Assembly: GCF_900890705.1 (NCBI RefSeq)
Contig: NZ_CAAHFH010000003.1
Span: 186,001 to 250,000 of the forward strand
Source: Pontiella sulfatireligans
GTDB taxonomy: Bacteria > Verrucomicrobiota > Kiritimatiellia > Kiritimatiellales > Pontiellaceae
DNA length: 64,000 bases
Direction of reading: 5' to 3'
Shown here: positions 8,528 through 18,346 of the stretch, in pieces
Numbering within the stretch: the first letter of the stretch is position 1
How the letters are laid out: each line of letters starts with the position of its first letter
Program-made: the position numbers and the translations under genes
The notes under the pieces: generated by a model
The model's database searches: none
What the model was told of the DNA's origin: nothing
What the model saw: only the letters and a program-made list of their open reading frames with translations

Positions 8528-9820
8528 TTAGTTGACCGAACGCTGCGTCGGGCCGGTGTAGATCTGGCGCGGACGGCCAATGCGGCCGTGCGGATCGTCG
8601 CGCATTTCCAGCCACTGGGCAATCCAGCCCGGCATACGGCCGATGGCGAACATGACGGTGAACATGTCGGTCGGGATGCCCATCGCGCGGTAGGTCAGGC
8701 CGGTGTAGAAGTCAATATTGGGATAGAGGCTGCGGCTGGCGAAATAATCATCGGCCAGCACGGCTTCTTCCAGCTCCTGGGCCAGCTCAACCAGTGGATC
8801 GTCGACCCCCATCTTGGCGAGCACGTCTTTGCACATCCGCTTGGCCACCTTGGCGCGCGGGTCGTACGATTTGTAAACGCGGTGCCCGACACCCATCAAG
8901 CGGAACGGATCGTTCTTGTCTTTTGCACGCTCGATGACGCGTTTCACATCGCCGTCATCCTCAACGATGATGCGTTCGAGCATCTCGATCACGTGCTGGT
9001 TGGCGCCGCCGTGCAACGGCCCCCACAGCGCGCAGATGCCGGCCGAAATTGAGGCATACAGGTTGGCCCCTGCGCTGCCCACCATCTTCACCACGGACGC
9101 GGAGCAGTTTTGCTCGTGGTCGGCGTGGAGAATCAGCAGCTTGTTGAGCGCCGTTGCAACCACCGGATCAACCTGATAGTCGTTCACCGGAGTCCGGAAC
9201 ATCATGTTCAGGAAGTTTTCGCAATATTTCAGGTTGTGGTGCGGATAAACAATCGGGTGGCCGATCGACTTCTTATAGGCGAAGGCCGCCGCCGTGCGCA
9301 TCTTGGAAAGCAGACGGGTAACCTTGAAGTCGATGTTTTCCTGAATGCTGCTATCCTCAAGCTCTGGGTAGAAGGTGGAAAGCGAAACCGCCATGGCCGA
9401 AAGCGTGGCCATCGGATGGGCGTGGTCCGGATAGGCATCGAAGAAATGGCGCATGTCTTCGTGCAGCAGCGAGTGGGAGTTTAGGTTCTCGGAAAATTCT
9501 GTGTGTTGCTGCTTGTTCGGCAAAGAGCCGTGAACCAACAGATAAGCCACATCAACAAATTCGCAATTTTCGGCCAGCTCATTAATGTCGTACCCACGGT
9601 AACGCAGAATACCCACCTCGCCGTCAATATAGGTAATATCGCTCTTGCAGCAACCGGTGTTCATGAACCCCGGATCATAAGTAATCATTCCGGTTTCTTT
9701 CCGCAGAGCGCGGATATCGACCGCCTTTTCCTTTTCTGAACCTTCAAAAACAGGCAAAATGATGGTTTTCCCGTCGAAGGTAAGCTCCGCTGTTCCCAAA
9801 TCTTTTATTGTATCCGACAT
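8528..9820 (-). CDS. gltA: Citrate synthase (type II, hexameric-like)
   Basis: Condenses oxaloacetate and acetyl-CoA to citrate, entry to the TCA cycle. The 430-residue length and N-terminal beta domain (MSDTIKDLGTAELTFDGK) fit type II bacterial enzymes. Active-site motifs are present: ILHADHEQNCSAS (substrate His), GPLHGGANQHVIEML (catalytic His), GVGHRVYKSYDPRA (His/Arg binding oxaloacetate) and NIDFYTG (catalytic Asp). The frame is open 41 codons further upstream, but the ATG at 9820 is preceded by AAGGAA and matches the family start. The small TPR gene follows 15 bp downstream. It is divergent from rpsN across a 213-bp gap. Confidence 0.97.
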   Translation of the reverse strand: MSDTIKDLGTAELTFDGKTIILPVFEGSEKEKAVDIRALRKETGMITYDPGFMNTGCCKSDITYIDGEVGILRYRGYDINELAENCEFVDVAYLLVHGSLPNKQQHTEFSENLNSHSLLHEDMRHFFDAYPDHAHPMATLSAMAVSLSTFYPELEDSSIQENIDFKVTRLLSKMRTAAAFAYKKSIGHPIVYPHHNLKYCENFLNMMFRTPVNDYQVDPVVATALNKLLILHADHEQNCSASVVKMVGSAGANLYASISAGICALWGPLHGGANQHVIEMLERIIVEDDGDVKRVIERAKDKNDPFRLMGVGHRVYKSYDPRAKVAKRMCKDVLAKMGVDDPLVELAQELEEAVLADDYFASRSLYPNIDFYTGLTYRAMGIPTDMFTVMFAIGRMPGWIAQWLEMRDDPHGRIGRPRQIYTGPTQRSVN

Positions 9821-10033
9821 AATCAAATTTCCTTTTGCACTTATTTTTCCGGTTGGAATCGGACTAGAAAATACGGTTCCCCCCGTTGCATTCAAGACTA
9901 AAAGACATAACGAATCGAATCCCGACCCCAGACCACCGGCCAAATCAGCTTATTTTTTAATCATTTTATATTGCGCGCCCCCGCCCATTTATGTTTTATC
10001 CACGGGTCTTTCAACAAAAGGAACTACTTATTT

Positions 10034-10339
10034 ATGGCCAAAAAAAGCTCAGTCGTTAAGAACCAGAAGCGCATCGCGTGCGCATCGAAATATTTTGCCC
10101 GTCGCATGGAGCTGAAAAAAATCATCAGCAACCCAGACTCCGACCCGGTTGACCGCATGGCTGCTGTACGCAAGCTGCGTTCGCTCCCGCTGGACGCCAA
10201 TCCCAACCGCATCATGAACCGCTGCTCGGTAACCGGCCGCCCACACGCCGTATACCGCAAGTTCGGCCTTTCCCGCATCACCCTGCGTGAAATGGCTTCC
10301 CAGGGATTGATCCCCGGCATGACCAAGGCCAGCTGGTAA
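10034..10339 (+). CDS. rpsN: 30S ribosomal protein S14 (zinc-free type)
   Basis: A 101-residue small-subunit ribosomal protein. The start MAKKSSVVKNQKR and the C-terminal block NRCSVTGRPHAVYRKFGLSR...GMTKASW are diagnostic. It lacks the paired CxxC zinc ligands of the short (61-residue) form, so it is the longer C-minus type. It stands alone rather than in the spc operon, which is common for this paralogue. It has its own intrinsic terminator just downstream, so it is probably monocistronic. Confidence 0.97.
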   Translation: MAKKSSVVKNQKRIACASKYFARRMELKKIISNPDSDPVDRMAAVRKLRSLPLDANPNRIMNRCSVTGRPHAVYRKFGLSRITLREMASQGLIPGMTKASW

Positions 10340-10366
10340 CCACAGACTCCTTTGTTGGAAAAGACA

Positions 10367-10397
10367 AACACCTCGCAACTGCGGGGTGTTTTTTTTT
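10367..10397 (+). terminator. Intrinsic terminator after rpsN
   Basis: AACACCTCGC (10367-10376), loop AACT and GCGGGGTGTT (10381-10390) form a 10-bp stem with one T-G wobble. The T run starts in the stem and continues to 10397. It lies 28 nt after the rpsN stop. The remaining sequence to 10652 shows no gene or further element. Confidence 0.9.
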
Positions 10398-10652
10398 GTT
10401 CATGCCCCGAATGGCACTTAAGGACCGTTTGTATGGATTTCTGAACAACGAATCTCCGCGGGAGTAGGCGAGGCACTTCCCTCATCGCCCGGATGATGGC
10501 GATCCGGGCGGCATCGCGGGCCTCTGGCCTTGTTTATAATATTTATCCCTCGTTCGTTCCTCGTTTTTTGAACCTGAAGTTAAAGGAGTACAGGGGAAAA
10601 AGAGCAAACTCCCTTAAACCATGCGCCCCTTTCACCCTCCAACTTTCAAGCG

Positions 10653-12624
<1,972 letters not shown>

Positions 12625-12841
12625 TGCTCGTATTCCTCCTGATTTTACGCTCGGTGTTAAAAAAGATCGTGCAGAATTCCAGATTCAGCCAATCCCCGCC
12701 ATAAAATCATTCTCTAAAACCAGCACGACATAACCAACACCACCATGCCCGGCGGTATTTCAGCCGTTTATTCGAGAAACAGATGCCACCCTGCTGAGGC
12801 GTTCTAAAGATGGCGATTAAGGCCTTGCGCCGGAAAAGTGT

Positions 12842-13350
12842 TCAAGCCTCAATGAGCGCGCGGGTGATTTCGCCGATGTACATACGGTGGAAATCCTGTT
12901 GCGGATAGTTCTTCATGAGGGAGTCATCAACAAAGTTGGCGGGATCCAGATCCTGGAAATAGAGCTTCCGGCATTCGAGCACCAAACGTGCTTCATCGAA
13001 AAAGACCGAACCGTTTTCAGCCGCCCTAACGGTAAAGCCGCATTCATCGACCTTGTCGGTTTCGCGTCCGGACCGGCTGCCGCAAAAGTTAAGCTGCGGC
13101 TTGTATCGCTCAGCGAAGAACGAAAGCGTGAAAGCCTCGCTCTTTTCCATAAATTCATAGGTATACCGCTGAGGACGGACAAAAAAAAGCAGACGGGCTT
13201 GAACCACAACTCGCCCATGCTTCCCCAGCTCGCGGTCATGGTGTTGAAATGCTCCGGCGTTCCAGCCGTGACCAGCATCCATTCCTGACCGATCAGATGG
13301 ATCGGATTCCCAGGAATTTCGATGGGCTTGATTTCCTTGAATGTTTTCAT
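12842..13350 (-). CDS. Flavin reductase-like FMN-binding protein, frameshifted at a homopolymer
   Basis: The flavin reductase/FMN-binding split-barrel family uses FMN as cofactor. The N-terminal half starts at the ATG at 13350 (GGGGAGG upstream): KLIGxxW-type LIGQEWMLVTAGTPEHFN, TMTASWGSMGELWFKPV. The C-terminal half is in another frame: RPQRYTYEFMEKSEAFTLSF, NFCGSRSGRETDK, ARLVLECRKLYFQDLDP. The break falls in a run of eight A (13181-13188 on the plus strand); nine would restore a continuous protein of about 169 residues with normal spacing (PVCFFFVRPQRY). A sequencing indel or a slippage site is the likely cause. The start overlaps the stop of the upstream secreted protein (ATGA). Confidence 0.85.
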
Positions 13351-14045
13351 TTTTGACCTCCCCTGGCTTCTTTGAGCGTTAGGACGAGCTTCGGGGCACT
13401 CCCCGACTCCTTCGAACTGATGCTGTACAGGCCGTATCCGGCCGTTCCCCATAAACCAAACGTTGCCGTCTTGAATTCCGATTGCCGGATGGTTTCCAAC
13501 AAGGAAACTTCAACGACCGGAACCGCGACCCACTGGCCTTCCTGCCAAGGCAAGCCGTCCAACCGGGCCACCGGTGCATTCCAAAGGCCGGAATCATTAA
13601 GACCAACCAGCGCAGCCCCGGAAGCCGATTCCCACGGCACATCCCGAAAACTGCTCCAGGCATAGGAGGCTTCCCCCAGCTTTGAGTTCTGTCCCTTGGC
13701 TCCGAGATTTCCGGCCCCCTCGCCCCAAGCGGCGTTGTTTTTGGTCTGAACCATTGGTGCAACCACCAAGCTGATGGGCTTCGCCATCGTATTGTTCTTC
13801 CGGAACTGGAATTCGGCGGAACCAATCTCATTGGTTACAGCCGAGAGATCGAATGCAATGATCGTCCAGGCGGAAGCGTTATGCGCCACCAGCAGCGCTG
13901 AGCTGCCCCCATTGTTACGGTTGCGGTTGTTGCTGCGGCCGAACGTATCCTTCGTAGCCTCCAGCGTGACTTCAACGGCAAATCCGGAGACCGCACATCC
14001 CAGCGCCAACGCACAACCGACAACCAGCTTGATATATAATTTCAT
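13347..14045 (-). CDS. Secreted DNRLRE-like domain protein
   Basis: A 232-residue exported protein with a signal peptide (MKLYIKLVVGCALALGCAVSGFA, cleavage near residue 23). The mature part opens with VEVTLEATKDTFGRSNNRNRNNG, has IIAFDLSA in the middle and closes with SGSAPKLVLTLKE. This fits the DNRLRE/CBM96-like beta-sandwich found in secreted polysaccharide-active proteins of this phylum. It would be a carbohydrate-binding or structural module without an attached enzyme. It is translationally coupled (ATGA) to the flavin reductase downstream. The domain assignment is by overall pattern. Confidence 0.65.
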   Translation of the reverse strand: MKLYIKLVVGCALALGCAVSGFAVEVTLEATKDTFGRSNNRNRNNGGSSALLVAHNASAWTIIAFDLSAVTNEIGSAEFQFRKNNTMAKPISLVVAPMVQTKNNAAWGEGAGNLGAKGQNSKLGEASYAWSSFRDVPWESASGAALVGLNDSGLWNAPVARLDGLPWQEGQWVAVPVVEVSLLETIRQSEFKTATFGLWGTAGYGLYSISSKESGSAPKLVLTLKEARGGQK

Positions 14046-14127
14046 AAACGCCTCTGTTTCATACGGGAAAGACTACATTTCAACCGGCCTTCAGACAAGC
14101 AGGATCAAGGCCATGCTCCAGTCATTC

Positions 14128-14526
14128 TCACGCGAGCATATCGCGGAAAAAGTGCCGCAAACAGCCTTTCAGCGCGTCGGAGTCCATTAACTCCTCGGCC
14201 TTGGCCAGCGAGACGATCTTGCGCTTGCGGCGGCCGGCCTCCGGCCATTTGTTCAACACCGTTTTCACTTCCAGCGCATAGAGCGTCAAATGCACCCGCT
14301 CACCGCTTTTGATCACCACCTTGGTTCGGTATGTATTGTTCTTGCGGATTTTGCCCTTAACGCCGGCCTCTTCATAGGCTTCCTCTTCGGCCGTGCCCTG
14401 TTTGCCGAGGTCTTCCTCGAACCGGCCCTTAGGGAAAATCCAATAGCCGCTGGCGCTGGTAATCAGCACCACCTTGATTCCGTCATCCTCGCGCACATAC
14501 GGTATTGCGCCATATTGTTTCATCAT
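14128..14526 (-). CDS. NUDIX hydrolase (diphosphoinositol/diadenosine polyphosphate type)
   Basis: A 132-residue NUDIX protein that probably cleaves a nucleoside- or inositol-linked diphosphate. The Nudix box runs from FPKGRFEED to EEEAYEEAGVKG. The arginine of the canonical REUxEE is replaced by Glu here, while the metal-binding EExxEE core is kept. The PKG lead-in resembles the DIPP/Ap4A-type subgroup that acts on diphosphoinositol polyphosphates and dinucleoside polyphosphates. It lies 15 bp downstream of the ParA gene, in one operon with the CHAD-domain protein, which hints at a polyphosphate or phosphate-signalling theme. Confidence 0.88.
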   Translation of the reverse strand: MMKQYGAIPYVREDDGIKVVLITSASGYWIFPKGRFEEDLGKQGTAEEEAYEEAGVKGKIRKNNTYRTKVVIKSGERVHLTLYALEVKTVLNKWPEAGRRKRKIVSLAKAEELMDSDALKGCLRHFFRDMLA

Positions 14527-14541
14527 AAACTCGATCCTTTC

Positions 14542-15282
14542 CTACATTAGTTCGTCCAACTCGCTCCATACCTCTTCATAGGCGCGGGCGGCGGATTTTC
14601 GTCCGGCATAGGCCAATGCAGGAGCACGGTGAATGCCCATTTTCTCAATGTCGCTAGAAAACGGAATGCTGTTTTTCAAAAACCGCTTATGGTTTGCCCG
14701 CATGCGCTTCATCGATTCAATGTGCAGCTTTTTGCTTTTCTGCACCATCGAGAACACCGGAATAATCTTTTTGCGCTTATGGCCGTTTTCGTCGAAGAAG
14801 GCATAAAGCTGTTCGAGCGTCCGCTCGGATAGCGTCGTCGGGATGACCGGCACGACCACCCGATCGGCCACAGAAAACACGTTTTCCGACAGGCGCGAAA
14901 TATTCGGCGGGCAGTCGAGCAGCATTAGATCATAGTCGTTGTCGACCGCCTTGAGCGCCTTTTTCAACCGCGAGCGACTGTGCTTCATGCGCGAGAGAAA
15001 AATATCAAAATCGCGAAAGTCTGGGTTGGCCGGGAGCAGGTCGAGGTTTTCAAAATCGCTGGCCTTGATGGCATTGGTAAAGCGTACGACGTCTTTGAAG
15101 AATCGCTCCTCCTTGAGCTTTTTCGACGGCTTGACGCGGAAATAAAACCCCGACGCGCCCTGCGGATCGAGATCGCACAGCAGCGTGCGCCTCCCGTTGG
15201 CCGCGCAGGCATAGGCCAGATTCACCGCCGCCGCGGTTTTTCCAACACCGCCCTTGTTGCTGTAGCATGCAATAATCTTCAT
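14542..15282 (-). CDS. ParA/MinD-family ATPase
   Basis: A 246-residue deviant Walker-A ATPase. KGGVGKT (residues 10-16) carries the signature lysine, followed by AVNLAYACA, the DLDPQGAS switch and DYDLMLLDCPPN (Walker B). It is soluble, with a basic C-terminal half. It is an orphan ParA: no parB follows, and its neighbours are a CHAD protein (start overlapping by ATGA) and a NUDIX hydrolase. Such ATPases position chromosomes, plasmids or other cargo by cycling on DNA or membrane. The cargo here may be linked to the CHAD protein, since translation of the two is coupled. Confidence 0.9.
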   Translation of the reverse strand: MKIIACYSNKGGVGKTAAAVNLAYACAANGRRTLLCDLDPQGASGFYFRVKPSKKLKEERFFKDVVRFTNAIKASDFENLDLLPANPDFRDFDIFLSRMKHSRSRLKKALKAVDNDYDLMLLDCPPNISRLSENVFSVADRVVVPVIPTTLSERTLEQLYAFFDENGHKRKKIIPVFSMVQKSKKLHIESMKRMRANHKRFLKNSIPFSSDIEKMGIHRAPALAYAGRKSAARAYEEVWSELDELM

Positions 15283-16847
15283 TCAGAATCCTTGTTCGAC
15301 AACATTTGTTCAAAACTGCGCTGCGTCTCCGCACCGGCAAATCCATCGAGACAGGCCACCACTTCGCCCCGCGCCTTCAGCTGCAGCTGATACAGCGTCG
15401 CCACCAGCGCGCCGACGCATTCGGCCAGCTTGATGCCTTTCCGGCCCCGCATTGGATGCGCCTCCGCAAAAGCGGCCAATGCTTCGCGTTGCACCGAATA
15501 GTCGTTGAAACGCCCCAGCACATCCTGCAGGCTTTTCAGCGACTTCACCAAAGGCTTGATCTTTTTCTGCGGAAACAACGGCAGGAAAAACTCCATCAAA
15601 TACCTCATCTTTTTGCACTCAATGCGCAGTTCGTGAACCCGCGCATCGGGCGTGCCGTCATCGATGGATCGCGCCAGGCTTGCCGCCTTTTTATAGCGCT
15701 TCAAAATCAACCGACGCGCAAAGCGCCCCGTCGGCTCCATTCCGCAACGGCCCATTTCCAAATCCTGCAGCCGGGCCAGAACCGCCTCTATTTGCCGCTG
15801 GTATTCCTTCCCTCGGAGGAACTCGGCAACCTGTTCAAAAACATCCTGCCGTTCCTGGACAAAGACATCGAACATAATATCGAGCCCGCCATGCATCGAC
15901 TCCGGCACCAGCTTGTAGTAGCCGGCCCGGCCCAGCAGATAAACATCCAAATCCCGAAGCCGGTTGGTCTGCTTCATAATGCCGGCCAGCGCGCTCTTCA
16001 GCCAGCAACTATCCTCGCCATCCACCACATTGCGGAAAAGGCTCAGCAGCGAACGGGTCCGGCGCAGGCTAACGCGGTAATCGTGCAAAAACTCGGTATC
16101 CAAATCGGTGGCCATACCCGCCTCATTGCAACGGGCGACCTCGATAAACGTGCGCGCAATCAAAACCGCACTCTCAAACACCGGCGCATTCCGATCCAAC
16201 GGCACCGCCGGCTTCGCCTCGTACATCGGCCGTTTTATGCCCAGCGCCGGGAAATAGTCTCCGCCGGAATAGGCATCGAATCCGGCATGAACCAACGCCT
16301 GCACAAAGCGCTCATACTCCTTCGCATAGCCGCGCATCGCCATCACCGCCAGCCAGATGGCGGAGGCCTCGCCGCAGCGCACCGTGGTTGCACGCGCCCG
16401 CACCACGGTCTTTTCCAGCTCATCGAGCACCGCAACACGGCATTGCTCCACAACAACCTCGGCGACAGGAAGGAAGGCGCGCAGCGCCGATATTCTCATC
16501 AACTGACGCCCCACCGCTCCGTCCGGCAGTGTTCCCGCAAACGTCCAACCCCGGGCGACGGCTTGTTTTTGGAAGCTTCCCGATGAAAGGTCGAACAGCG
16601 CCACATAGCCGGCGCACTGCAGCAATGCTTTACCGGCCCGGCGCAAATGGCCGTCGAACGTGTCCAGCAGCGTTCCTGCATATGCTTGGCTTTCCCCCGA
16701 TTCGAGCTTTTCGGAGCGGGGCATCTTCAACGCGCCTGCAGTCCAGGCACCAATCCGGCAAAGGGGTTTATCTTCCGGCAACATGCGAAGGAGTATAACC
16801 AAGCCGCAGAATGGATCAAGCAAACCAGTTGACCGCTTTGATTCCAT
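15279..16847 (-). CDS. CHAD-domain protein, possible degenerate CYTH N-terminus
   Basis: A 522-residue protein. The C-terminal part (about 235-510) is a CHAD domain, a helical bundle rich in conserved His, Arg and Lys that binds polyphosphate: LHDYRVSLRRTRSLLSLF, LRDLDVYL, VHELRIECKKMRYLMEFF and LGRFNDYSVQ are its typical motifs. The first 200 residues are not clearly assignable; LLDTFDGHLRRAGKALLQ resembles the YFDTxxxxLxxxGxxLR element of CYTH triphosphatase domains that usually precede CHAD, but the ExExK motif is absent. The stop overlaps the parA start in ATGA. A role in polyphosphate binding is family knowledge; the link to ParA is inference. Confidence 0.85.
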   Translation of the reverse strand: MESKRSTGLLDPFCGLVILLRMLPEDKPLCRIGAWTAGALKMPRSEKLESGESQAYAGTLLDTFDGHLRRAGKALLQCAGYVALFDLSSGSFQKQAVARGWTFAGTLPDGAVGRQLMRISALRAFLPVAEVVVEQCRVAVLDELEKTVVRARATTVRCGEASAIWLAVMAMRGYAKEYERFVQALVHAGFDAYSGGDYFPALGIKRPMYEAKPAVPLDRNAPVFESAVLIARTFIEVARCNEAGMATDLDTEFLHDYRVSLRRTRSLLSLFRNVVDGEDSCWLKSALAGIMKQTNRLRDLDVYLLGRAGYYKLVPESMHGGLDIMFDVFVQERQDVFEQVAEFLRGKEYQRQIEAVLARLQDLEMGRCGMEPTGRFARRLILKRYKKAASLARSIDDGTPDARVHELRIECKKMRYLMEFFLPLFPQKKIKPLVKSLKSLQDVLGRFNDYSVQREALAAFAEAHPMRGRKGIKLAECVGALVATLYQLQLKARGEVVACLDGFAGAETQRSFEQMLSNKDSE

Positions 16848-17189
16848 TACTTAGCCTCTATTGAACCAAGGAGGCTGTTCATGAAGACCACCCTGTTCGA
16901 ACATGCAGATGAATGAATATTCCACCATCCGCCGACAGCACTGCTCGGCGGTCATCACCGGCAAGCCCGTCAGAGGGATGGCCGGACACCGATGCCGTTC
17001 TGACACCTGATCCGTTCCAAGGTCTGGAAAAATTCCACCCATTGGAAGCAGCGTTGCAGCATCGGAACCGATCGCCGAAATTGGGTTGACGATGCGTAGC
17101 CGCACGAAGCGTGCAGAAAAACATCAACACCATTGCTGCCTAGAATCTATCCATAATCAGACACCACTCCTTCTCCCCATTCTCCGGAT
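16848..17189. other. Gene-free interval of 342 bp
   Basis: Between the CHAD gene and the end of the beta-propeller glycosidase gene. Short open frames on the minus strand exist here, but they have no recognisable domain, start signal or composition of a gene. The promoter of the CHAD-ParA-NUDIX operon is expected in its left part. Confidence 0.5.
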
Positions 17190-18332
17190 TCAATCCCTGT
17201 CACTGTGCCCACACCATTTCAAAAATGACTCAACCGATGTCACGGCCAATCCGGTCTGCGAGCGGCCGCCTCGGAAATAGGGCTTGTCGCGGTCAAATCC
17301 TTTTCTGCCGCTACCCCACCCTTCGTAATACATATACAGCATATCCTTATGAGTGAACACCTCGCCGCACCAGATAGCGCCCTCGTCCCAGCTGCCGGCG
17401 GGCCCTCTGGTGAAAAACAGTTCCGGGCTCTCAATTTTCTTCCACTGAAGCAGGTCATCAGACCAGGCCACATGGAAACGGTCCGGATAATCCATGTATT
17501 CTGAACTACACTGATAAACCATGTACCAGCGGTTGTTCAGTTTAAAAATGCGGCCGCCATGTACGGACTGGCTGTCAAAACTGCCTCGCACGCCTGTGTC
17601 CAGAACCAGTCGTTTTGGTGCAGATGTAAATTCGGCAGGATCGTTGACAACCGCCAAATAGGTCTTGAGCCGGGCGGTCGCCTTTTTTTTCGCAGGATCA
17701 TACTTCGCATCGCCATAGAAAATGTAGTAGCGGTTGTCGTGATAGACCACATCGCACGGGCCGATGCGCCGCTGGAGCGGATTGGTCTCAAACTTGGCGA
17801 AGGAAATGCCTCCGTCTGAAGAAACGGCCACGGCCAGACATCCGCCGGCTTTATACGAAACCCCTTTATAAAACATATGGAGCAGATCCTTTTTCCCAGT
17901 TGCGTCCCTGCCGACGACCGGGGTGCAGTCGAGCAGGTGCTTGCCGTCGAAGGCCTCTTCCGGGCCATGGATTAGAACCGGGTTCCCTGAATATTCCTCC
18001 CAGGGGCCGAGCGGCGAAAAAGAGTCCGCTTCCTGGGTAAACAGCCCGATGCTGTCATGGTAGACGGCCTTGCCGTTTGGTTCAGGGAGGTAGCCTGAAC
18101 CGCGGATATAGAGCAGCCACCGTCCATCCGGCGACTCCGCCGGGCTGAGCACGGCGGCATTGGCCACATGCACCGAACGCCACGGGTGGGCGGGATCGAT
18201 GGCAAAGACCGGATCGTCGGACATCCGCTGCATCAGCGCCCCCTCGGCCACGCAGGCCCCCACAAAACCCAACACCAAAGCAACCGGGGCCGCACGGAGA
18301 ACGCGCAGCATTTTACGGTCATAATATTTCAT
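17190..18332 (-). CDS. Secreted five-bladed beta-propeller glycosidase-like protein (GH43/GH117-type)
   Basis: About 380 residues with an N-terminal signal segment (VLRAAPVALVLGFVGACVAEGA). The body has repeated propeller-blade features of GH43/32/117/130-type proteins: DGRWLLYIRGSGY, KKDLLHMFYKGVSY, NRYYIFYGDAKYD, NNRWYMVYQCSSEYMDYPDRFHVAWSD split over blades, and SWDEGAIWCGEVF. Asp and Glu residues in these segments may be catalytic, but no family-defining triad can be fixed by eye. It would hydrolyse an oligosaccharide released by the sulfatase encoded just upstream. Start chosen at the ATG at 18332; a GTG at 18347 overlapping the sulfatase stop is possible. The two genes form one operon. 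Confidence 0.75.
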   Translation of the reverse strand: MKYYDRKMLRVLRAAPVALVLGFVGACVAEGALMQRMSDDPVFAIDPAHPWRSVHVANAAVLSPAESPDGRWLLYIRGSGYLPEPNGKAVYHDSIGLFTQEADSFSPLGPWEEYSGNPVLIHGPEEAFDGKHLLDCTPVVGRDATGKKDLLHMFYKGVSYKAGGCLAVAVSSDGGISFAKFETNPLQRRIGPCDVVYHDNRYYIFYGDAKYDPAKKKATARLKTYLAVVNDPAEFTSAPKRLVLDTGVRGSFDSQSVHGGRIFKLNNRWYMVYQCSSEYMDYPDRFHVAWSDDLLQWKKIESPELFFTRGPAGSWDEGAIWCGEVFTHKDMLYMYYEGWGSGRKGFDRDKPYFRGGRSQTGLAVTSVESFLKWCGHSDRD

Positions 18333-18346
18333 CGCTTCTTTAACCA

